A stretch of DNA of 5,731 nt. Origin: Dehalococcoidia bacterium (lineage in GTDB: Bacteria > Chloroflexota > Dehalococcoidia > Dehalococcoidales > RBG-16-60-22). Under the pieces are notes generated by a model, which had not been told where the DNA came from, ran no database searches, and saw only the letters and a list, made by a program, of their open reading frames with translations. A program made the translations under genes and the position numbers. The stretch is taken from NCBI GenBank assembly GCA_030605045.1, contig JAUWBK010000082.1, positions 1 to 5,731 on the forward strand, in the 5' to 3' direction. This document shows positions 1-5,659 of the stretch, in pieces. Numbering within the stretch: the stretch's first letter is position 1; each line of letters begins with the position of its first letter.

Positions 1-948
1 GGCCATGGCGTGTCGTCTGACGTTGGTCAGTGCCTCTTGGACGATGCGGAGCAATTGCAACTCGGCAACCGGGGAAAGTTTGGTGAATGGTTTGGCGACA
101 TTAAATTGAACCCGAATAGCACTATTGTTGCCAAATTCCCGGACGTAGTTTCCTAGAGCGGTCATTATAGGGACGTTTCTTATCTCGGTACTTAATTGGT
201 CAATGGATTCCCTGATATCCTCATAAGTATCTTGCACTACCTCCCGAATTTCATTGAGTTCGGTGAGCGCTTGCACCGTGTTTTGAGAAGAAACTGAATC
301 ACTTGCCGCCCTTGTTTTCAGGTTAAGGTAACTCAGTGACTGTGCCACGCCATCGTGTATCTCCCGGGCAATTCGGCGGCGCTCTTCAATAATCGCCTCT
401 CTTTCGATGCGGCGGCGAATGTTCAGGTTAATGCGGTAAGGCACCATGGCAACGACAAAACAGAAAAGGGTGTAGATTATCAGCAGGGTGAGATTGTATC
501 CCTGCATAATTGAGGCAAACCTCTCGGTGAACTGACTCAGGGCTAGGTGAGCAATGGACAGGGAGAAAGAGGCAATAGCTGCCAAAGAAAGGGATACTTT
601 CTCCTCAAAGAGCAGGGCTGCGGTCATAATTGGAGCAAGGGAATAGAGCAAGAAGGGGCTGTTCAGCCCGTTGGTGAAGAGAACCAGTAAGATGCAGAGC
701 AGAAAATCACCGACCAGTATTAGATAGGTCAGCAGACCCCTCTCCCGCCAGCGGAGGGGGGAGAAGACTCTCAAGATGGTATAGACAGCAAGTGTACTCA
801 TCAGGATTATATAGAGTTGAATGGTAGGCATTATAGGTATAGTTAGTGGTGACAGTGGAACCTGCGTAAACAATACCGCCAGGGCATAAGCCAGAAAGCG
901 GTAGACGGCTAGAAATTGATAGGCCTCTCTTTCATACCTGGTCTGCAT
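1..948 (-). CDS. Membrane sensor histidine kinase, NarX/DegS type (HisKA_3), 3' end cut by window edge
   Basis: The frame is open from ATG 948 to the window edge (316 residues, no stop). Residues about 15-170 hold roughly six hydrophobic segments (near 15-30, 42-60, 72-92, 98-113, 118-138, 150-170) with little extramembrane sequence, so signal sensing is probably within the membrane. A basic helix (about 177-192) leads into the HisKA_3 dimerisation/phosphoacceptor motif REIHDGVAQSL, with H198 the likely phosphorylated histidine. The following helices (about 222-258) are typical of this family. The last residues, EALTNVRRHA (305-314), are the start of the HATPase N box, with N309 the Mg-ATP residue; the D and G boxes lie outside the window. 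An in-frame TAG lies a few codons upstream of ATG 948 with no other ATG between. The ribosome site is weak: GAGA close to the ATG, and AAGGAAG about 15 bases away. It is the natural candidate partner for the regulator upstream, but this pairing is inferred. Kinase class is secure; the signal is unknown. Confidence 0.93.
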   Translation of the reverse strand, partial: MQTRYEREAYQFLAVYRFLAYALAVLFTQVPLSPLTIPIMPTIQLYIILMSTLAVYTILRVFSPLRWRERGLLTYLILVGDFLLCILLVLFTNGLNSPFLLYSLAPIMTAALLFEEKVSLSLAAIASFSLSIAHLALSQFTERFASIMQGYNLTLLIIYTLFCFVVAMVPYRINLNIRRRIEREAIIEERRRIAREIHDGVAQSLSYLNLKTRAASDSVSSQNTVQALTELNEIREVVQDTYEDIRESIDQLSTEIRNVPIMTALGNYVREFGNNSAIRVQFNVAKPFTKLSPVAELQLLRIVQEALTNVRRHAMA

Positions 949-979
949 TTTGGTCTCTTTTATCTTCCTTCTTAACTAG

Positions 980-1008
980 ATAGTAATTTGCTAAATAACG
1001 AATGTCAA
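980..1008 (-). promoter_or_regulatory. Sigma70-type promoter for the sensor kinase
   Basis: On the minus strand a perfect -35 box TTGACA (1008-1003) is followed by a 17-bp spacer and a -10 box TACTAT (985-980, 4 of 6 consensus). The predicted start of transcription is near 973, giving a 5' leader of about 25 bases before ATG 948. This would let the kinase be transcribed separately from the regulator 122 bp upstream. Confidence 0.6.
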
Positions 1009-1033
1009 GGAGAGCAAGAAGCTGTCGATTAAC

Positions 1034-1067
1034 CTCACCCCATAAATATAACAAGGAGGTGGGTGAG
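1034..1067 (-). repeat. 7-bp inverted repeat between response regulator and kinase
   Basis: CTCACCC (1034-1040) and GGGTGAG (1061-1067) are exact reverse complements around a 20-base loop, starting just after the regulator stop codon. No run of U follows the stem in the transcript, so it is not a convincing intrinsic terminator. It could be a weak mRNA 3' structure or a protein-binding dyad upstream of the kinase promoter, centred about 77 bp before the predicted transcription start. Confidence 0.3.
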
Positions 1068-1070
1068 CCT

Positions 1071-1745
1071 CTAACTGAGCGAGATTAAGCCCTGCTTTAT
1101 GGCGACAACTACCGCTTCCGTGCGGGCGTTAGCATTCAATTTGCGCAAGATTGAAGTGACATGATTTTTTATGGTTTGTTCACTAATGTCAAGTTCGGCG
1201 GCAATCTGCTTGTTAAGATAACCCTGAGCGATATAATTAAGGATTTCCATCTCTCTGGGGGTAAGCGGAGCAATGAAGCCTTCAGTTTCGCTTCGCCAGG
1301 AGAGTTCCTGAAACTGTTGTAACACGTGTTCGGCTAATTTCGGCCGGTTCGTCAGGGTTTCATTTATCGGGTGCTCACCACGAGCGACACGTCTGATGGT
1401 ATTAACCAACTCCTCGGCAGTAATCTCCTTGCTCAAATAAGCTACCGCCTGGGCTTTAAGTGCCTGAAAGAGTTGGGCATCGTCCGGACTCGAAGTGAGG
1501 ATAACCACACCAATAGTCGGCAAGCGTTGTTTTATCTTACGCGCTAATTTCAACCCACCCTCAGAGGGCGCATCAATATCCACCAGGGCAACATCAGGCG
1601 GCGAAGTATCGATAATTGAGAGCACTTCGTCATTAACCTCAGCCGTGGCGGAAACTTTGATATCTTTCATTCCAGAGAGGGCGTGCTCGATTCCTTCCCG
1701 AAACAGGAACTGCTGACTAACTATAATGACTTGCGTACTGTTCAT
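1071..1745 (-). CDS. NarL/FixJ-family response regulator with atypical receiver domain
   Basis: A 224-residue protein of the usual length for the family. The receiver domain spans about 5-122 and a LuxR-type helix-turn-helix about 158-221. The DNA-binding part is canonical: LTPREMEILNYIAQG (161-175), then a recognition helix around SEQTIKNHVTSILRKL (188-203). In the receiver the phosphoacceptor is D56 (VDID), the switch threonine T84 and the conserved lysine K106. The acidic pair that binds Mg2+ (normally DD after the first beta strand) is replaced by S10-Q11, so phosphorylation may be altered or absent. Start ATG 1745 is preceded by AAGG at 1758-1755 (9-base spacing), and an in-frame TGA lies upstream. 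The gene begins 52 bp after the GGDEF/HD-GYP gene and has no convincing promoter of its own, so cotranscription is likely. It probably regulates transcription as a dimer; targets are unknown, and the adjacent kinase promoter is a reasonable candidate. Confidence 0.95.
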   Translation of the reverse strand: MNSTQVIIVSQQFLFREGIEHALSGMKDIKVSATAEVNDEVLSIIDTSPPDVALVDIDAPSEGGLKLARKIKQRLPTIGVVILTSSPDDAQLFQALKAQAVAYLSKEITAEELVNTIRRVARGEHPINETLTNRPKLAEHVLQQFQELSWRSETEGFIAPLTPREMEILNYIAQGYLNKQIAAELDISEQTIKNHVTSILRKLNANARTEAVVVAIKQGLISLS

Positions 1746-1756
1746 CTTTATGTGCC

Positions 1757-1795
1757 TTATTTCAATCTGGTCTCAATGAGGCCAGCCTCAGGCAA
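1757..1795 (-). CDS. Possible 12-codon leader ORF ahead of the response regulator
   Basis: A TTG at 1795 opens a 12-codon frame (reading MPEAGLIETRLK) ending at TAA 1759-1757. It begins 2 bases after the stop of the upstream gene and 5 bases after AGGAGG. Its stop overlaps the AAGG that serves the regulator start, a layout compatible with translational coupling. It is very short, starts with TTG and may be chance; only the strong ribosome site makes it worth listing. Confidence 0.2.
   Translation of the reverse strand: MPEAGLIETRLK
1767..1785 (-). repeat. Imperfect hairpin upstream of the response regulator
   Basis: The transcript can form CTGG-C-CTC / GAG-A-CCAG around an AUU loop, seven pairs with one C-A mismatch. 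It overlaps an alternative dyad, TGAGGC-CA-GCCTCA, at 1777-1790. No U tract follows, so it is a poor terminator. It could be an attenuator-like structure, a processing site or a binding dyad for the regulator. Confidence 0.3.
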
Positions 1796-1796
1796 T

Positions 1797-1808
1797 ATCA
1801 CCTCCTTA
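1797..1808 (-). promoter_or_regulatory. 12-base perfect anti-Shine-Dalgarno match overlapping a stop codon
   Basis: The minus strand reads TAAGGAGGTGAT, fully complementary to the standard 3' end of bacterial 16S rRNA. It overlaps the last codons (Arg-Arg-stop) of the GGDEF/HD-GYP gene. The nearest ATG, that of the regulator, is 51 bases further on, too far for direct use. The closest possible initiator is a TTG 5 bases after AGGAGG, which opens a 12-codon frame. Confidence 0.45.
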
Positions 1809-4800
1809 TACTTTCTTCCGTGGGCATGATTGGGGCAGTTTCGATAGCTGAGCAAAAAACCTCGACTAGATGAGGGTCAAACTGTTTACCCGCACCCCGT
1901 CTCATTTCCTCCAGTGCTCCCTCAAAGGATAAGGCATCAGAGTAAGTTCGTTCCGAAGTCATCGCAGTAAAGGCGTCAGCCACGGCCAGAATGCGAGCCT
2001 CCAAAGGTATCTCTTCACCCTTCAGTCCTTTGGGATAGCCGCGCCCATCATACCTCTCATGGTGGTGTAGAATACCAGCCAGGCAGGGGGCTAGTTGACG
2101 AGCATGACTAACAATATTTACCCCCACCTGAGGGTGAGCTTTAATTGCATCCCACTCCTCGGCAGTCAACTCGCCCGGTTTATTAAGTATCTTTTCACTG
2201 ATGCTAATCTTGCCAATATCGTGCAGTAAAGCACAGGTCTCCAGCCTGCTTATTTCCGGTGGCTCCAGCTTAAGAGCTTCCGCTATGACTACGGCATAAT
2301 TTTTTACCTTTTTCCAGTGACTGTGGGTGTAGTGGTCCTTGGCGTCTACGGTTGCCGCCAGAGCGTAAATAGCACTTAAGGCCTCGCTGTCCTCGGTATC
2401 CACAGGACTAACTGTGACCTCATCTAAAGGCAGCAAAGTTCCTGAGGCACAGTAACTTCGGTTGCCACCCTCTCGCTTGGCATGGTAAAGTGCCGCATCC
2501 GCTGCGGCAATGACTTCATTCGGGCCGATGCCATCAGCCGGCCAACTCGCCAGCCCAAGACTGGCGGTAATTGGGATATAGCCGGTTTTCATCTTGGCAG
2601 CGACTTGTTTGCGGATTCGCTCCGCCACTTGGTTGGTCGCATCAATGGCGGTATTGGGTAGAAGAACAGCGAATTCATCACCACCATAGCGAAAAGCCTG
2701 GTCAGCACTCCTTATCGTATTTCTCATAATACCGCCGATTTTCCCGAGGAGTTTGTCACCGGCTAAATGCCCATAGTGGTCGTTAAACGCTTTGAAAGAA
2801 TCAAGGTCAAAGATGATTAAGGAGAAAACACCACCATAACGGGAGTGCCGACCAATCTCATTGGTAATCACTTCATCCAGAGAGCGGCGATTAAGTAAAC
2901 CAGTAAGTTCATCAACGCGAGCCTTCTCCTCAGCTTCCGCATAAAGCCGGGAATTCTCAATCGACATGGCAATCTGGGAAGCTAGCTGTTCCAGGAGCAT
3001 CAGGTGCCTCCGACTATAAGCATTCGGATTACGACTAGCCACAACAAAACTACCGATAGCTTCACCTTTAGCGAATAATGGCAGGTAAGCAATCGAGCGT
3101 ACCCCTTGCTTAAGATGGTATTTCGCGGTAACAAACCGGCTCCCCCGCGCTAGGTCAGACTCCACTACCGCCTCTTTATGGGTAGTTATCCACTCCGTAG
3201 CCGTGCCTCGGAGCAGGATTCGCTCTCCAACCTTCCAGTTTGAACCTATCTCGGAGAATAACGCCAGGAAACGAAGGTAATTCTCCTCAATGAGCACAAT
3301 AGCTGCCCAGCTGACATCAACCACCTTCTTCAGCTCCTCGATAAAGCTACCGTAGATTCTTTGAATATCCAAACTGGAGGTTATAATGGCGCTGGAACGG
3401 TTGATGACTGATAGCTCTTCTTCACGCTCCCTGAGCCGCTCCCTAAGGTATTCTTTCTCCATACTTACCGCTACTCGGGTGGTAACAGCCGCGAGCAGAT
3501 TAAGGTCTTCAAGTGAGTACCTGCCGGATTGCTTCTTATCCAGTGCCAGAATACCGATTAATCTATCGCGGCTGATCAAAGGTACAAATAACTCTATCTC
3601 ATTTGACTTAATCTCTTCCTTTTCCTGCTCCCATAGGCCGCGAAATTCGGGCAGAATCGCCAAACTCTCTCTAGTTAATAGTTTTCGTTCCCGTCCCAAG
3701 TACTCCACAATAGGATTTTGCCCGCTCAATCTCAGATTGGACAGGGGATTGTCTTTTCCATTAGGTTCAACAAACTGGGTGGTAAAATCTTGACTACCAG
3801 CTTCAAGGAACAACAGGTATGCCCGCTTACAGCCGATGGCTTTAGTGACCAGTGTCAGCAGCTCCCCGCCCTGTTCTTTAAGACTGAAAAGATTGTGTAT
3901 TTTGCTGGCAAAATCAGATAACTTCTGACGGTAATCGTAACGTGGCCCTTGAAAAGCTTTGCCCACGGTGACAAAGAGATAGCTGCGCAGTTTATAAATA
4001 AAGATGGCGACTAAGACAGCAACTGAAGTGGCTATGGCCGTAGCGGTGAGGTCAAGTTCAAAGCCGAGCACGGTATTAAAGATGACAAGTAAAAGCCCGT
4101 AGCTAATAGCGCCGATAATCCCCAGGCTCACCCACGCCAAGCTCCGTCGCAAAACGATTCTAATGTCAACTAACTGATGTCTGATAACGGCATAACCGAG
4201 GATGAAGGCAACAATAATGCTGCCAAGATGAGTAAAGGCAAACTCCCTTCCCCAGGGGAGGAAAGCGGCTAAAATAGAGACAAGCAGAACGAATAGGCCA
4301 AGCAATAGAGAGAAGATTTGATTACGGAGCACCGGATTATCTAAAATCCTCAGTCTTTTCCCGAAAACGTAGCTCATTCTGCCCGCCAGGAGCAGGAGAG
4401 GAGGAGCGAGAAAAATGGTTCCTCTTCCGTAATCAAGATAAAGCTTGTTACCTTCGGTAGTAACTCCTTCGGCGACATACCCCAGTAATACTAGCACGCT
4501 AACTATTAACAGCGAAGCGTAGGCAAGGGGTAACCACCGCCCCTGCCCCGGGGCAAAGAAAGAAGAAGCAAAGCAGTAGAATTGTACTCCCATCCAGGTA
4601 TAAGTAATGAGAATGAGTTCAAATAAAGCGTCGTTATATTGAGGGAAGAGGTTGCTGCGTAAGAAGACATCAGTGAGACTCCAGCTCATGGCGGCGATTA
4701 GAAATAGGAGGAAGAGCCTATGCCGTGTCTGCCAGGGACGGCTGCTAATGGTAGTGATAAGCAGCGGGATATAAGCAATTATGGCAACTAAAGGAAATAA

Positions 4801-4815
4801 AGCATAAATATTCAT
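1798..4815 (-). CDS. Membrane GAF-GAF-GGDEF-HD-GYP protein: putative bifunctional cyclic di-GMP synthase/phosphodiesterase
   Basis: A protein of 1005 residues counted from ATG 4815. About nine transmembrane segments (near 2-20, 33-52, 63-87, 94-115, 132-152, 167-187, 194-211, 226-247, 257-276) resemble the 7TM sensor module of some histidine kinases plus two extra helices. Two GAF-like domains follow (about 305-455 and 474-627), separated and followed by charged, coiled-coil-prone helices. The GGDEF domain (about 632-790) has DELTGLLNRR (635-644), a metal-binding Asp (D670), an intact GGDEF (711-715) and an inhibitory RxxD site (RSAD, 702-705) exactly five residues before it. The HD-GYP domain (about 817-990) has H833, HDIGK (H865-D866), H894, HHERYDGRGYP (918-928) and D947, i.e. 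the family's metal and signature residues. Both activities therefore look intact: two GTP to c-di-GMP, and c-di-GMP hydrolysis. The frame continues upstream to a TTG at 4854, but that TTG lies in the -35 box, neither start has a clear ribosome site, and ATG 4815 gives a sensible first membrane helix. Net activity and ligands are unknown. Confidence 0.95.
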   Translation of the reverse strand: MNIYALFPLVAIIAYIPLLITTISSRPWQTRHRLFLLFLIAAMSWSLTDVFLRSNLFPQYNDALFELILITYTWMGVQFYCFASSFFAPGQGRWLPLAYASLLIVSVLVLLGYVAEGVTTEGNKLYLDYGRGTIFLAPPLLLLAGRMSYVFGKRLRILDNPVLRNQIFSLLLGLFVLLVSILAAFLPWGREFAFTHLGSIIVAFILGYAVIRHQLVDIRIVLRRSLAWVSLGIIGAISYGLLLVIFNTVLGFELDLTATAIATSVAVLVAIFIYKLRSYLFVTVGKAFQGPRYDYRQKLSDFASKIHNLFSLKEQGGELLTLVTKAIGCKRAYLLFLEAGSQDFTTQFVEPNGKDNPLSNLRLSGQNPIVEYLGRERKLLTRESLAILPEFRGLWEQEKEEIKSNEIELFVPLISRDRLIGILALDKKQSGRYSLEDLNLLAAVTTRVAVSMEKEYLRERLREREEELSVINRSSAIITSSLDIQRIYGSFIEELKKVVDVSWAAIVLIEENYLRFLALFSEIGSNWKVGERILLRGTATEWITTHKEAVVESDLARGSRFVTAKYHLKQGVRSIAYLPLFAKGEAIGSFVVASRNPNAYSRRHLMLLEQLASQIAMSIENSRLYAEAEEKARVDELTGLLNRRSLDEVITNEIGRHSRYGGVFSLIIFDLDSFKAFNDHYGHLAGDKLLGKIGGIMRNTIRSADQAFRYGGDEFAVLLPNTAIDATNQVAERIRKQVAAKMKTGYIPITASLGLASWPADGIGPNEVIAAADAALYHAKREGGNRSYCASGTLLPLDEVTVSPVDTEDSEALSAIYALAATVDAKDHYTHSHWKKVKNYAVVIAEALKLEPPEISRLETCALLHDIGKISISEKILNKPGELTAEEWDAIKAHPQVGVNIVSHARQLAPCLAGILHHHERYDGRGYPKGLKGEEIPLEARILAVADAFTAMTSERTYSDALSFEGALEEMRRGAGKQFDPHLVEVFCSAIETAPIMPTEESIRR

Positions 4816-4825
4816 GTCTGAGGTA

Positions 4826-4854
4826 ATTATTACCCCAAATAGGAAAGCTGTCAA
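4826..4854 (-). promoter_or_regulatory. Near-consensus sigma70-type promoter for the GGDEF/HD-GYP gene
   Basis: On the minus strand TTGACA (4854-4849, 6 of 6) is followed by a 17-bp spacer and AATAAT (4831-4826, 5 of 6). Transcription is predicted to start near 4819, only a few bases before ATG 4815, so the mRNA may be leaderless or nearly so. The same TTG could be misread as an upstream start codon. The response regulator downstream is probably on this transcript too. Confidence 0.65.
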
Positions 4855-4859
4855 GCAAA

Positions 4860-4896
4860 ACTAAAGTAAGTTAACTAAAGTGAGGGAGACTAAAGT
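4860..4896 (-). repeat. Three direct repeats ACTTTAGT just upstream of the promoter (candidate operator)
   Basis: ACTAAAGT on the plus strand (ACTTTAGT on the minus) occurs exactly at 4860-4867, 4874-4881 and 4889-4896, with start-to-start spacing of 14 and 15 bp. The array fills the 43-bp gap between the GH3 stop codon and the -35 box. Relative to the predicted transcription start near 4819, the copies lie about 41-48, 55-62 and 70-77 bp upstream, where activators commonly bind. A GTTAAC-centred palindrome (AGTTAACT, 4869-4876) overlaps the middle copy. The binding protein is unknown. Confidence 0.5.
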
Positions 4897-4897
4897 A

Positions 4898-5650
4898 CTA
4901 TTGAACCGTCACCGCCTCAGCTTCAGCCCCGACTTTAACTTCTTCTGGCTTGGCTCGCAGCAGTGAAAGTACCTTGTCTGAGGGGTTAATGTGAGGTGGC
5001 TTTAGATGAGCTAAATCAGCACCCTCAGCTCGCCTTTGCGCGGTGTAATGAGCAAAAGCGCCCTGCGGCAGCAGGTTTAATTCCACTTTGAAGTCAATCA
5101 TCTTGGCAAACTCATCACGAATCAGTAACTCGGTATCTCTATTATCATTATCTGATTTGAGAATCTGTTCCCGGACAGCGGCGGCGACATCAGCCTTGCT
5201 GCCCTCGTAGCCATCTTTAAGTTCAATAGAAAGACTCAGCACCGGTTCGCCTTCTTTTTTGTACGCGGTCCAGTCTTCATAAGCAATGCTGGTATTCTCG
5301 ATTGCCTGCCAGATTGTCTTTTCCGTCAGCCGGACGAAAACGAAATCGAGAAGGTCATCAGCGCGCCGCTCAAAAACCATTTGTGGAATCTCAATGCCCA
5401 GTTTCTCATTTCGTAGCGAAGTTATCCTGACCATATCGCCTGGCCGGTATCTGACCAATGCCCCGCCGTGAAAGTTGGTGAGAACTATCTCGTAATTCTC
5501 CCCGGCTTTTACTTCATCAAGCAAAACCGTCTCGGGCTTATAGCTGTGGTCCAATTGCCACTTAAAATGTTCCTTTTCCGGGATAAACTCAAAGAAGTTA
5601 AGATTGGGGACGAAGGTCATTCCCTCATAGTCCCAGGTCTGAGTGGCCAT
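4898..5650 (-). CDS. GH3-family acyl-adenylating enzyme, C-terminal half downstream of an in-frame stop
   Basis: 250 codons from ATG 5650 to TAG 4898. The protein matches the second half of GH3 (auxin-responsive-promoter family) enzymes, relatives of the ANL adenylating enzymes that activate carboxylic acids with ATP. Visible signs are PNLNFFEFIPE (15-25), GENYEIVLTNFHGGALVRYRPGD (50-72), holding the YRxGD nucleotide-binding motif, then ERRADDLLDF (94-103) at the family's hinge and a C-terminal domain to about 225, ending in a Glu/Ala/Val-rich tail. The N-terminal half with the SSGTS-type ATP motif is absent. Codons upstream of ATG 5650 continue the same family homology in the same frame, broken only by TAA at 5662-5660, so ATG 5650 is probably an internal methionine and not a natural start. 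AAGGCGG lies 5 bases before it, so restart is conceivable. Alone this half would lack two of the three ATP/AMP motifs and should be inactive. The substrate is unknown. Confidence 0.8.
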   Translation of the reverse strand: MATQTWDYEGMTFVPNLNFFEFIPEKEHFKWQLDHSYKPETVLLDEVKAGENYEIVLTNFHGGALVRYRPGDMVRITSLRNEKLGIEIPQMVFERRADDLLDFVFVRLTEKTIWQAIENTSIAYEDWTAYKKEGEPVLSLSIELKDGYEGSKADVAAAVREQILKSDNDNRDTELLIRDEFAKMIDFKVELNLLPQGAFAHYTAQRRAEGADLAHLKPPHINPSDKVLSLLRAKPEEVKVGAEAEAVTVQ

Positions 5651-5659
5651 GATACCGCC

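Noticed and set aside
1034..1067. Rho-independent terminator after the response regulator
   Set aside because: The stem is short with a 20-base loop, and no U run follows it.
1495..1716. Plus-strand open frame inside the response regulator
   Set aside because: It is antisense to a well-supported gene, has no domain character and its composition mirrors the opposite strand.
1747..1776. Promoter directly before the response regulator (TTGAGA with CATAAA)
   Set aside because: The -10 match is weak and transcription would begin at or inside the coding sequence.
1767..1790. Rho-independent terminator after the GGDEF/HD-GYP gene
   Set aside because: The hairpin is imperfect and is followed by AUUGAAAUAAGG, not a U tract.
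3386..3921. Two overlapping plus-strand open frames within the GAF region
   Set aside because: Both lie opposite well-recognised domain sequence; Ser/Arg-rich low-complexity content is typical of antisense shadows.
4816..4854. N-terminal 13-residue extension of the GGDEF/HD-GYP protein from TTG 4854
   Set aside because: The TTG is part of a near-consensus promoter and has no ribosome site; ATG 4815 is a better start.
4860..4896. CRISPR array or phage attachment site at the ACTAAAGT repeats
   Set aside because: Repeats are only 8 bp with 6-7 bp between them, and there is no cas or integrase gene.
5286..5471. Plus-strand open frame opposite the GH3 gene
   Set aside because: Short, antisense to conserved GH3 motifs, and no family resemblance.
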